Below are positions 8,786 to 17,131 of a stretch of DNA of 42,195 nucleotides, piece by piece (positions within the stretch are counted from its first letter, which is position 1; every line of letters starts with the position of its first letter). The notes beneath the pieces are model-generated. The model was not told the origin of the DNA and did no database searches. It saw only the letters and a program-made list of their open reading frames with translations. Made by a program: the position numbers and the translations under genes. The stretch spans positions 1 to 42,195 of the forward strand of contig JBATPJ010000022.1 of NCBI GenBank assembly GCA_049291395.1, read 5' to 3'. Origin of the DNA: JAPUDQ01 sp049291395 (GTDB lineage Bacteria; Patescibacteriota; Saccharimonadia; Saccharimonadales; Saccharimonadaceae).

Positions 8786-10606
8786 TCAGTGCCGAATTTC
8801 AGATGTCAGGCCGCCCCACTCCACGACCGTGAAACCCCTACGCGTAAAGCTGGAAAGTTTTTGGGTCGGTAGTGATATCTTCGTGTCATAACCATCCATG
8901 TCGAGAAAAACACGCTTCACCGTATCGGGACGTGGCACAATACGAAGCGGTGCAAGTGTATCCATCTGCTCAGTCGTCAACCACGTCAGGCGAATGTATG
9001 GCTTGCTCGGGATCTTCGCGGCCCAAAAATCCATAAAATCAGCTGATTCTTTGGCGTTCAGCCCTTGCTCGGACAACTGACGACGTATCGTCGCCTCAGC
9101 ATCGGCGCGCTTCACGACCGTACCAGAGGTAATCCCCGGATAGGAGCCGTAGCCCGTCCCTTCCCAAAACAGCGACTCATAGGTGCCACCTTGGTAAGCA
9201 AGCTTACCGCTTGGCTCAGCCCATACACTGCGCCAGCCGCCGACAGGATAGATCGGGTCGGATATACTCACATCGGCGCCCACTTGCACGTCAACTGATC
9301 GCGCGATCGTCGGGTAGAGATAGACAACCGGCTTGGCACATCCGCCAACCAGCCCGTAATGGTCTCGGACGTAGACGAGGTTCTCTCCAGCGGCATTCTT
9401 GATGATCATCAGTGCATGGTTGTCCCAGAAATCCGCCTCGGATACCGGCGTACCCCTGACAAGTTGCGCCTCATCGAAGGCTTTTTGAGCCAAGGTCGAG
9501 GCGTGATCTTTGAGCGAATAGACCGTACGCCCTGTGTCAGTTTTGCCAATCGCGATCAGATCACTATCTTTCAAGACACTACTCCTCGTCACTGCAGCTT
9601 GATTGCCGCCACAGCCACGTGCGACCGCATGGATACGATCAAACTGAGTGCTACCGTCATAGTTCTTGACGGTTGGAATCGTACCGTTATCGAAGGTGTA
9701 TTTCTCCAGAGACTCGTTATTGGGGGCGTATTTTACATTAACTGTCGTGCCGATTGGCATATGTATCTCGTAGCCAATATTTGTGAGCTTCGTATCGAGA
9801 TATTCTCGCTCTGCGCGGTAGAGAGCACTCTTACCAAGATCGAGAATCTTTGTCCTCGTCACGTCATTCGAATCAGATGTGACCCTAGAATCGAGATACT
9901 CTTCGGCCGTCACCGCCTCACCATCATCCATCGCAATACTCAGAGGGATACTGAGCGAATCGTAGTGTGTCGATGTATCGACAACAATCCCTTTACTCTC
10001 GGCGACATAACCCGATAGCCACCCTTGATGGTTATCATAATACTTCTGAGTTGACTGCGGATAGGCTATGACGGCAACGCTACCATCGGGGCGTTTCTCA
10101 AATAGAAGATAGAACGGCCCCCCGGGTTCATCTGATGACACGACAACCATAATGATAGTATTACCCGCTCGACTCCCGACTTCTTTATATGCGGGCTTCA
10201 TCTGTTGCATCATCTCGTCAATCTTGCTCGCGTCGTATTGCAACTTCTCGTAATAGTCTCTGTATTCTGTCTGTATCCATCCCTGAGGGCTCATATCTTT
10301 GGGTGATGCTAGCCATGTTTCACCAGTTGTCGGCGTGATGAATCGCTGGAGGCTTGGATCGACAAGCGCCTCTTTGCTCGGTGTTTTAACGGTAGTATCC
10401 GGAGTTGGTGTCACCGTGACATTTTGCTGCTTTTTTGTCCCGACGAAATACCACGCGAGCAGCGCCACGATAGCGACGAGCGCGACGACACCTATGATAA
10501 TGAGTCGTTTTTTTCGAGACATCGGAGCTTTGACAGCCTTGGCCGTACTCTCTACCACTGGAGCAACCTCGTCATTTAGCGAAGTCTTATCGGCGTCATC
10601 TTTCAT
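8786..10606 (-). CDS. Membrane-anchored extracellular protein with AKPVVYLYP motif, function unknown
   Basis: A 606-residue protein that I cannot assign to a function. Residues 1-33 are acidic and then basic (MSRKKR), and 34-55 form one membrane segment. A Thr/Pro-rich linker and a large extracytoplasmic region follow. In its middle are a CGGNQAAVTRSS segment and, near residue 432, GGCAKPVVYLYP. This KPV-YLYP signature recurs in large surface proteins of Patescibacteria, by my recollection. The part after it looks like a beta domain rich in Trp and Tyr. It follows the 70-residue gene by 8 bases, with an AGGA ribosome site six bases before the ATG, so the two form an operon. The product is probably displayed outside the cell. 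Confidence 0.7.
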   Translation of the reverse strand: MKDDADKTSLNDEVAPVVESTAKAVKAPMSRKKRLIIIGVVALVAIVALLAWYFVGTKKQQNVTVTPTPDTTVKTPSKEALVDPSLQRFITPTTGETWLASPKDMSPQGWIQTEYRDYYEKLQYDASKIDEMMQQMKPAYKEVGSRAGNTIIMVVVSSDEPGGPFYLLFEKRPDGSVAVIAYPQSTQKYYDNHQGWLSGYVAESKGIVVDTSTHYDSLSIPLSIAMDDGEAVTAEEYLDSRVTSDSNDVTRTKILDLGKSALYRAEREYLDTKLTNIGYEIHMPIGTTVNVKYAPNNESLEKYTFDNGTIPTVKNYDGSTQFDRIHAVARGCGGNQAAVTRSSVLKDSDLIAIGKTDTGRTVYSLKDHASTLAQKAFDEAQLVRGTPVSEADFWDNHALMIIKNAAGENLVYVRDHYGLVGGCAKPVVYLYPTIARSVDVQVGADVSISDPIYPVGGWRSVWAEPSGKLAYQGGTYESLFWEGTGYGSYPGITSGTVVKRADAEATIRRQLSEQGLNAKESADFMDFWAAKIPSKPYIRLTWLTTEQMDTLAPLRIVPRPDTVKRVFLDMDGYDTKISLPTQKLSSFTRRGFTVVEWGGLTSEIRH

Positions 10607-10614
10607 ACGCGGTC

Positions 10615-10827
10615 CTATTGTCCTTGGCCTGGGATATTTTTCTTGACGTCGTCAAATTTGTTCTGGAGGTCGTCGACTTGCTTGTTTGCTTGATCGACAA
10701 ATTTATCGTCAGCGTCGCCGGGTATCATACCCGTCACTGCCTTGGCCTGCGCCTGGACATCATCGATCGTTTTTTCGACTTTGTCCGCTGATTTAAACAA
10801 ACCTTTGATAGAGTCTAGTAGTCCCAT
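10615..10827 (-). CDS. Small amphipathic helical protein, 70 aa
   Basis: A short, highly charged protein (MGLLDSIKGLFKSADKVEKT...) with heptad-like Val/Leu spacing and a GMIPGDADD break, probably two helices. No known domain is recognised. The gene is supported by an excellent ribosome site (AAGGAGG, seven bases before ATG) and a TATAAT about 26 bases upstream of the ATG. It also sits tightly 8 bases before the 606-residue membrane protein gene. It may be a partner or chaperone of that protein, but this is context only. Confidence 0.75.
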   Translation of the reverse strand: MGLLDSIKGLFKSADKVEKTIDDVQAQAKAVTGMIPGDADDKFVDQANKQVDDLQNKFDDVKKNIPGQGQ

Positions 10828-10887
10828 GATTGCGCCTCCTTATTATCAAGCATTATTATACTCTTACTATACTCGGAATGTTACCAA

Positions 10888-11295
10888 TTACTGAGTTACG
10901 CTGGCAGGGACAACATTGACCGTTACCACCTTTTCGCTCGTGCCATATTTACCCGTACAAGATAAACGAAATGTATATTGCTTTGGTTCGCTAAGGCGGC
11001 CCGTACTCGCGCTACCCATTAACGTCTTGCCGCCTTCCCAGTCGCCACTCGAAAGACACTGTGCGTCCTCACCTGAAACCGACCAGTTCAGCACGCTGTA
11101 CTGACCAACAACTTGCTGCTCCGGCTCCACCGACAAGGTTATTAAAGGAGGAGAGCCTTGAGCTCCAGCAGTCACGACCGGCTGAGAGTCGCTTGCGGGT
11201 ATTGCGTCGGGGAAAAATATTCCCTTAGAGAATATAACTCCCATGATGACAAAAGAAGTTATAAGCACTACACCAACTATCCTTTTTATCCACAT
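10888..11295 (-). CDS. Membrane-anchored Ig-like domain protein
   Basis: A small surface protein with an N-terminal signal anchor (MWIKRIVGVVLITSF) followed by one Ig-like beta domain. That domain (LNWSVSGEDAQCLSSGDW ... YTFRLSCTGKYGTSEKV) matches the repeats of the protein at 13359-14813, including the WSV, the C-x-GxW and the second Cys. A longer open frame begins at 11328. The ATG at 11295 has a strong GGAGG four bases before it, gives a proper anchor, and removes an overlap with the upstream reductase, so I chose it. It is the last gene of the proposed redox operon, 13 bases after the reductase stop. Confidence 0.8.
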   Translation of the reverse strand: MWIKRIVGVVLITSFVIMGVIFSKGIFFPDAIPASDSQPVVTAGAQGSPPLITLSVEPEQQVVGQYSVLNWSVSGEDAQCLSSGDWEGGKTLMGSASTGRLSEPKQYTFRLSCTGKYGTSEKVVTVNVVPASVTQ

Positions 11296-11308
11296 ATCCC
11301 CTCCATAT

Positions 11309-12709
11309 TTACATTGAAAACTCTTCACTATGTATGCTAGTAGCCGGGACCCCTCTCTGTTTAATCTGCAATTTTAAGGCTTTCATCATGGCCGGGGGGC
11401 CACAGATGTAAACATCGCGGCCTACCAGACTGCCCGAAGCACGTTCGATAAAATCCACATCCAATAAAGCGCCCTGCTCATCACCAACGAACGGGATGAT
11501 GCGTATAGTATCTTTCCTCGTGATCATCTCATCATACAGTAACCGCCAATCAATGATCTCACTCCTCGTCTTCACTGAATAAAACAGATACACTCTGTAC
11601 CCGATCGGCGGTAGTTCTTTAATCATCGAGATAAACGGCGTGATACCTATCCCGCCTGCTATCCAAACCTGATCCCTGTTTTCATAGTTCGTGTAGCTAA
11701 ACTTACCATATGCACCTTCAATCTCTGCAACCGTACCAGGCTGCACCATTAGAAGTTTGCTCGTATAATCTCCCAATGATTTTATCGAAAGCTGAATACC
11801 GGAGTCTATGGTGGGTGCGGACGACACCGAAAAAGGATGCCACTCTTTACTTATCCCCGCACTATGTATGAAGCGTAAAAATACAAACTGTCCTGGTTTG
11901 TATTTCAGCATACGATCAGCGGGCGTAAGATATATCCTGATCACGCCCGATCCAAGGTCAAGCACTTGATCTACGGTAAATCGATATTTTCTGATAAGAA
12001 TTTTGCCCATAAGCGATCGGTAAATAAATGCTATAAAACCAATCACCACCATACCAAGCATGTACCAGCGTAGTAGCATATCATCACTCGTGTCACTCTG
12101 AATAAAGAATATATGGAGAGCAATCATCAAAAAAACAAGACCGAGAAACCTATGTGTTATTAACCATAATCTATAGGGCAACTTAATAAATATCGTGACG
12201 AGTAAAAGACCAACCATGAGCCATAGTGCAATAATACCCATGAAAATCGCCCACCCATCAAGGACTACGGCATGCATTACATTAGAACTGTCAAATAGTG
12301 CAGTCCATGGCATCAAATCACCGGGCAACAGGAACAACGCCGCATCTCTCATACTGCTCTCTGCGCGCATCAACGCCAGCCCAAGTGGGTGCAAAAGCGT
12401 AAAGATAAGCGAGAGGCTGCCTACGATGTGGTGCGTTATATATACTCGGTTTAGACCATCGAATAACCACTCAAATATACGGAGACGCGTCATAAGTACA
12501 AGGCTAAGAGCGTAGAGCACCGTTCCGGCAAGGCCGGCAATAAGACCAACGTTCTCCATGGCTTGTCCAGGGGTCAACCACATATCACCTATCTGAATAT
12601 GCCACCAAAGGTACACGGGGAATACCGTCAGAGCGATGATCACCGCCCAACCTAATAGAAATCCTAATCTAAAGCTGATTGTGATTCTTTGTCTGTTAGT
12701 ATTTTGCAT
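11309..12709 (-). CDS. Ferric reductase/NADPH oxidase-type flavocytochrome
   Basis: A membrane oxidoreductase that would move electrons from cytosolic NAD(P)H through FAD and two b hemes to an acceptor outside. About six membrane helices cover residues 15-230. Paired heme histidines lie on two helices: H93/H94 with H107, and H186 with H199, the spacing typical of this family. The FAD-binding barrel follows, with YKPGQFVFLRF (270-280) and HPFSVSSAP (291-299). The NAD domain has GGIGITPF (352-359) and CGPPAMMK (437-444). At 466 residues it is complete. It sits between a membrane-anchored beta protein and a secreted Ig-like protein, in an operon headed by a cytochrome b5-like protein. The acceptor (iron, oxygen or a partner heme protein) cannot be read from sequence. 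Confidence 0.9.
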   Translation of the reverse strand: MQNTNRQRITISFRLGFLLGWAVIIALTVFPVYLWWHIQIGDMWLTPGQAMENVGLIAGLAGTVLYALSLVLMTRLRIFEWLFDGLNRVYITHHIVGSLSLIFTLLHPLGLALMRAESSMRDAALFLLPGDLMPWTALFDSSNVMHAVVLDGWAIFMGIIALWLMVGLLLVTIFIKLPYRLWLITHRFLGLVFLMIALHIFFIQSDTSDDMLLRWYMLGMVVIGFIAFIYRSLMGKILIRKYRFTVDQVLDLGSGVIRIYLTPADRMLKYKPGQFVFLRFIHSAGISKEWHPFSVSSAPTIDSGIQLSIKSLGDYTSKLLMVQPGTVAEIEGAYGKFSYTNYENRDQVWIAGGIGITPFISMIKELPPIGYRVYLFYSVKTRSEIIDWRLLYDEMITRKDTIRIIPFVGDEQGALLDVDFIERASGSLVGRDVYICGPPAMMKALKLQIKQRGVPATSIHSEEFSM

Positions 12710-12740
12710 CTTAAGTTTGTGATATATTTATCTATTTTTG

Positions 12741-13343
12741 TTAATGTAAAACGTCGATAACCAAAGGCACCGTCCTGTCCCAACCGGTATCAACATATAA
12801 AAGGGGTGTCGCAACAGTCGACGGTACAGCAAATGTTATCTGTCCACTTACCGTCTCGCCTGGATCAATCTCTTGCGCTGGTATCGGATTTTTCGCATGT
12901 ACCGACATGCGTAGTGCACTATATGTACCCTCTTCACTACGAACATAGAGATTATTGACCGGTATGAAATGCTGTCGCGAGGTAGTTGTATTTTTGACAG
13001 TAACATCCATAGCTAGTATCTTTTGCGCCTCGCTGACAGGAAATACTGGGTCGCTGTCGTGCATCGCCACGTTGCGCACCTGAGCTTGCATCGCCCCATT
13101 ACCCGCAAGCTGTAGTGACGTCGTCCACCCCGGGTAGACCGTTACTCCCGTATTTTGGCTAAAGACCGGTGCTCCATATAGAAAGATCTTGGCAAGAATA
13201 ATTGTATTGAGCACCACGATAGTCGTTATACCCAGGACAAATGCTGCAAATAGCAAACTGTGCTCGTGTCGAAATTTTTTAAATCGGTCATTGACACCTG
13301 GCTTACGAAATTTGAATATGTTACGTATCGCATGTTTAGTCAT
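12741..13343 (-). CDS. Membrane-anchored beta-sandwich protein (DUF4352-like)
   Basis: A 200-residue protein with a basic cytosolic tail, one membrane segment (about 29-53) and an extracytoplasmic beta-sandwich. The core AMDVTVKNTTTSRQHFIPVNNLYV, followed by PGETVSGQITFAVP, is the pattern of DUF4352/Ig-like accessory domains. There is no catalytic motif. A good AAGGAG site sits five bases before the ATG, and it starts 15 bases after the cytochrome b5-like gene stops. It probably scaffolds or assists the adjacent redox proteins (inference). Confidence 0.7.
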   Translation of the reverse strand: MTKHAIRNIFKFRKPGVNDRFKKFRHEHSLLFAAFVLGITTIVVLNTIILAKIFLYGAPVFSQNTGVTVYPGWTTSLQLAGNGAMQAQVRNVAMHDSDPVFPVSEAQKILAMDVTVKNTTTSRQHFIPVNNLYVRSEEGTYSALRMSVHAKNPIPAQEIDPGETVSGQITFAVPSTVATPLLYVDTGWDRTVPLVIDVLH

Positions 13344-13358
13344 TGTAACTCCTTATCG

Positions 13359-14813
13359 TTATGGTTTTGACGCGTCATAGTATCCAACCCTATACCCTAT
13401 CAATGCACTTAGCGATGTATTGTTGATTGTATCTGACCTATGAGCAAAAGTTGGATTGGCGCGCTTATCTTTATAGCCTGATATACTCGCCGACCCTCGT
13501 AGGATTGCGTTAATATCGTGGTTACAAGTTGCGGCCGCATTCTCCAGCGTCGACGTCGATCCCGATAAAATACCACCTTTGTGGACAGGGGAGTAGCTGG
13601 TGATATTTATCACCCAAGTATTGTTCCATGCCCAGCAGTTGCCGACTGAGGCATGGGCTGCCAAATCGCTCCTGCCATAACACGGCGTCATGCCTGAACA
13701 ATACACGGGTGCGGGGTTAACAGTTAGATTGACTGATCTTGTACCAGTACCTCCACTATTCGCGCATGTCAGTGTATAGGTATATGTTCCAGTCGTCTTA
13801 GCCCCGGTACTCTGCGACCCACTTGATGCTTTCGAGCCCGTCCAGCTACCACCTGCTGTACAGCTCGTCGGGTTATTTGTAACGCTCCAGGTTAGTGTGG
13901 CGGATGCTCCTGACAAAATAGTACTCGGGCTAATCGATAAACTTACGGCAGGAGCAACTACTACTGGTATACTGGCTGATACAACCACAGCAACGGTGAC
14001 CGTCTCAGAACCTCCTGCATTAGCACACGTCAATGAATAGCTCTTGGTACCAGTAGCCGAAAGTGCACCAGTATTCTGCGACCCACTTGATGCTTTCGAG
14101 CCCGTCCAGCTACCACCTGCTGTACAGCTCGTCGGGTTATTTGTAACGCTCCAGTTCAGTGTGGCGGCGCCTCCAACCGTGACGCTACTTGGTGAGGCCG
14201 TCAAAGTAACCTTGGGGCGCAGTGCCACACTACCGGTACCGGTTGTCTGTGTCACGGGAGGTTGCGTTACTGTCTGAACCGGCGGCGGCGAGCCAGCTGG
14301 TTGATTACCCTGGGGTACTGCTCCTCCAACAGCTACGGTGGTTATAGCAAAACTCGTCCCGGTCTTCGTTGAGCACGTCAGGGTAAATACATAAACCTGT
14401 ACCTTATCTAATACTGCCGTCTCCTCGGTACCCTGTGATGATTTGTCACCCGACCAATCATCACTTGCAATACATCGCGATGTATTATCAGATACACTCC
14501 ACGTCAATGATGCTTTTTCTCCCGTACTCACCGTAGGTTTGTCGGTGGAAAGAGTTACTACGGGAACTATTACTACCTCTGTTTGCCCTTCTCGGGCCAC
14601 GAGTTGGGAAGCGGTGTCATCTCTTATCGTAATATTATTATCGATGCCGTATTTATTACGAAAATCTTGATTGTTCATCAACAGACTAATCGTTGCTATC
14701 GCAATCATACTAATAATTGTGACTATCGAAGTAAGCGCAACGATTATCTGCGTTAACCGTACGCCTCTTGGCATGCTTTTTATAGGAATACTTATAATTA
14801 CAGGTTTCGACAT
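13359..14813 (-). CDS. Secreted Ig-repeat protein with cytochrome b5-like heme domain
   Basis: A 484-residue protein with an N-terminal membrane anchor (about 20-46), three Ig-like repeats (about 86-162, 200-279, 289-366) and a C-terminal cytochrome b5-like domain (about 378-475). The repeats each carry WSV, a C-x-x-x-x-W pair and a second Cys in LTCxxxGG. In the last domain CWAWNNTWVINITSYSPVHKGG parallels the CWVVI...VYDVT...HPGG core of cytochrome b5, and AHRSDTINNTSLSALIGYRVG parallels the second ligand region. This would make H411 and H458 the axial heme ligands. The insertion between them is about 20 residues longer than usual. It heads the operon with the flavocytochrome, which suggests it takes electrons outside the membrane. 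The heme fold is inferred from motif order. Confidence 0.75.
   Translation of the reverse strand: MSKPVIISIPIKSMPRGVRLTQIIVALTSIVTIISMIAIATISLLMNNQDFRNKYGIDNNITIRDDTASQLVAREGQTEVVIVPVVTLSTDKPTVSTGEKASLTWSVSDNTSRCIASDDWSGDKSSQGTEETAVLDKVQVYVFTLTCSTKTGTSFAITTVAVGGAVPQGNQPAGSPPPVQTVTQPPVTQTTGTGSVALRPKVTLTASPSSVTVGGAATLNWSVTNNPTSCTAGGSWTGSKASSGSQNTGALSATGTKSYSLTCANAGGSETVTVAVVVSASIPVVVAPAVSLSISPSTILSGASATLTWSVTNNPTSCTAGGSWTGSKASSGSQSTGAKTTGTYTYTLTCANSGGTGTRSVNLTVNPAPVYCSGMTPCYGRSDLAAHASVGNCWAWNNTWVINITSYSPVHKGGILSGSTSTLENAAATCNHDINAILRGSASISGYKDKRANPTFAHRSDTINNTSLSALIGYRVGYYDASKP
13811..13890 (-). repeat. 80-bp perfect direct repeat, copy in the third Ig-like repeat
   Basis: Identical base for base to 14075-14154, and it encodes the same part of neighbouring Ig-like repeats (NNPTSCTAGGSWTGSKASSG region). 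Identity at wobble positions points to recent duplication or gene conversion. Confidence 0.95.
14075..14154 (-). repeat. 80-bp perfect direct repeat, copy in the second Ig-like repeat
   Basis: The partner of 13811-13890, 264 bases away (88 codons, in frame). Recombination between the two copies would add or delete exactly one Ig-like repeat without a frameshift. Confidence 0.95.
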
Positions 14814-15037
14814 CTAAAATTGAAACCGCTTAGTATTTACGATTATCATAAGTAATATCATATCATATATTAAGGATCGGTAAGACGCGACGATTTACCT
14901 TAGGCCGAGACGTCGACACCCCTCTACTCGTTGACCGTGAGAAGAATATTTTATCATCGAACGTCCCTTGTCGAACTCTATGGCATAACGTAATATTGTC
15001 GCAATAACTGTTAGTAAATGAATTTTACGATATTTCA
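14814..15037. other. Divergent intergenic region, no gene seen
   Basis: AT-rich spacer between the redox operon (minus) and the phosphatase gene (plus). On the minus side there are only loose -10 candidates (GATAAT and TAAATACT) within 40 bases of the start at 14813. No RNA gene or repeat was recognised. Confidence 0.5.
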
Positions 15038-15066
15038 TTGACTAATCATAAGCGATTTGCTATATT
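15038..15066 (+). promoter_or_regulatory. Sigma70-type promoter of the surface phosphatase gene
   Basis: TTGACT (15038-15043), a 17-base spacer and TATATT (15061-15066). The start would be near 15073, giving a leader of about 67 bases. The leader holds a GATACG/CGTATC hairpin and a GGAGAG ribosome site about five bases before the ATG. Confidence 0.8.
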
Positions 15067-15139
15067 GCAAATTGATAACGATACGAACTGAGAGCCCGTA
15101 TCGAGAGGCAAAAAGTAAAAATAAATACGGAGAGTTAAA

Positions 15140-17122
15140 ATGAGAAGGTCACGTACACAAATCCCCAAGGCAATAATTAGTGGTTTGTCTTTTGTAGTAC
15201 TTGCTGCTGCAATAACGCTCGGCGTTATATATATAAATAGCAACTCAGTAAAGGCAACAACAGTATCATTCTCGTTCGGATCTGGAGGTGACCACGGCAA
15301 TCACGCGGACGCCCAGAGCGTGTTCGAAGCAGCCGGACTGTCTGGTATTGATTTCTTCCAAACAAACGGAGACTTGAGCTACCTTGATAGTCCCACCAGT
15401 AATACTGCTACTGCGACAACAGAGTGGTGCTCAATGGTCAATAGTAAGTTAGGGTCTATCCCGTTCTTGACGCTTAACGGCAATCATGAAGAGCCAGGGG
15501 CTCACACAGGTCTTGACGGGGATAACATTGACGATGTGATCGCTCCAGGCTGCTTGCCAAAACCAGCCTCGATGAATGTGGTGGAATCACCAAACAAGAC
15601 AGGTACGCTCGGTACGACCCCTACAAACTATGGAAGAGAGTACTACTACGATTATCCGGCAGTAAATCCAATCGCCCGATTTATCGCCGTTTCTGCTGAC
15701 ATCAAAACGTATGTCGGTGGCGACTATGACTATACTGTCGGCAGCTCCCACTACAACTGGGTGCAAGCACGTGTGCAAGAAGCAAAGTTATCTGGTATGT
15801 GGGTTGTGGTCATAAACCACACGCCAACTATGAACACGGGTGGCTCGCACGGAGGAACTGACTACTCCACCGTCACGCCACTTTTTAATATGCTCATCGA
15901 TGAAAACGTCGACTTAATCTTGTCAGGACACGAGCATAACTACCAGCGTTCGAAACAAATCGGTGGCGCAAGCTGTGACTACGTTTTTAACACATATAGC
16001 TCAAGCTGTATGGCAAATAGCAGCACCAGTAGCTACACTGCAGGCAATGGCCCGATCATTGTTATTACTGGCTCTACCGGCGGTAATTACACCACAGGGG
16101 ATGGCAATATGGTAGCTATTAACAGCAGCGACCCTGATTATCCGTATTTTGCGGCAACCATGGGCTATGGATCTCCGAATGCCACTAAAGGCTTCTCGAA
16201 GTTTGATGTCACCGATACAAGTATCACTGGACATTTCGTGCCGGGCGTCGGCCAAACTGGAGGTTTTACTGACACCTTCACTATCACCCGACCCGACACC
16301 ACTGCTCCAACCGTCACTCTAGATACACCTTCAGCTGGTACTGTCAGTGGAACGGTCAGCATGACCGCTACCGCCAGTGATGCAGTCGGAGTAACCAAAG
16401 TCGAATTCTACCAGGGTGCAACGAAGCTCGGTGAAGACTTGTCATCACCATACGCCTACAGCTGGGACAGCACGACAGTTGCCAATGGCAACTACAGCCT
16501 AACCGCCAAAGCATTAGACGCAGCCGGTAATATCGGGACGAGTAATACGGTATATGTGACGGTGAGTAATGGTAGCGGTGCCACACCCGTGACTAGCTTT
16601 ACGATGGCAGGTCCGAGTAGCTCTTCTATCACATTTACGACATCCGGACAGTGTAGTAGTATCACCTCTCATACCATAGCCGACACTACCAAAGCACCAT
16701 CAGGCCAGACATTACTTGTCGGCGCAGAATTCTCGCTATCATGCGCAGCCGCGAGTAACACCGCAACTATCGTAATAGGACTTGGCGCGAGCTATGATAC
16801 CTCAAAGCTTCGTGTTCATAAACTTGCAGGGACAACATTGACCGATATCACATCGCTTGTCACGTTTGGCACCTCTGGTGGTTATACCACCGTCTCATAC
16901 ACAGTGACTGACGGAGGATTCGGTGACGAGGACTCATCATCAAATGCTATCATCGATGACCCAATATATGTCACAAATGTTGCGGGTGTCTCTACAGTCA
17001 ACACTACTACGCTTGCCAACACAGGCATAGATAGCATCCTACTGATATCGGTCGCGGTCGGCATGATCGGATTTGGTCTGATCGGCGCCCTAACCATTGG
17101 ATACAAACGGGTAAATCGTTAA
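15140..17122 (+). CDS. Surface metallophosphatase with Ig domain and LANTG sorting-like tail
   Basis: A 660-residue exported phosphatase of the calcineurin-like/purple acid phosphatase group. There is a signal/anchor at 10-35. Metal-site motifs appear in order: GGD (49-51), NGDLSY with D78, GNHE (114-117), INHTP with H227, and SGHEHNYQR (262-270). A bacterial Ig-like domain follows (about 388-475, APTVTLDTPSAGTV ... VTVSN), then a second beta domain. The C-terminus has LANTG at 625-629, a hydrophobic helix and the tail YKRVNR. That last architecture matches a sortase cell-wall signal; LAXTG is the motif of class E sortases in Actinobacteria. It may release phosphate from organic esters at the surface. 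It is one of few plus-strand genes in this half and is convergent with mnmA, with 9 bases between the stops. Confidence 0.88.
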   Translation: MRRSRTQIPKAIISGLSFVVLAAAITLGVIYINSNSVKATTVSFSFGSGGDHGNHADAQSVFEAAGLSGIDFFQTNGDLSYLDSPTSNTATATTEWCSMVNSKLGSIPFLTLNGNHEEPGAHTGLDGDNIDDVIAPGCLPKPASMNVVESPNKTGTLGTTPTNYGREYYYDYPAVNPIARFIAVSADIKTYVGGDYDYTVGSSHYNWVQARVQEAKLSGMWVVVINHTPTMNTGGSHGGTDYSTVTPLFNMLIDENVDLILSGHEHNYQRSKQIGGASCDYVFNTYSSSCMANSSTSSYTAGNGPIIVITGSTGGNYTTGDGNMVAINSSDPDYPYFAATMGYGSPNATKGFSKFDVTDTSITGHFVPGVGQTGGFTDTFTITRPDTTAPTVTLDTPSAGTVSGTVSMTATASDAVGVTKVEFYQGATKLGEDLSSPYAYSWDSTTVANGNYSLTAKALDAAGNIGTSNTVYVTVSNGSGATPVTSFTMAGPSSSSITFTTSGQCSSITSHTIADTTKAPSGQTLLVGAEFSLSCAAASNTATIVIGLGASYDTSKLRVHKLAGTTLTDITSLVTFGTSGGYTTVSYTVTDGGFGDEDSSSNAIIDDPIYVTNVAGVSTVNTTTLANTGIDSILLISVAVGMIGFGLIGALTIGYKRVNR

Positions 17123-17131
17123 CTACGAAAT

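Noticed and set aside
15587..16586. Minus-strand open frames within the phosphatase gene
   Set aside because: They are short, lack ribosome sites, and the plus strand carries the full set of phosphatase motifs.
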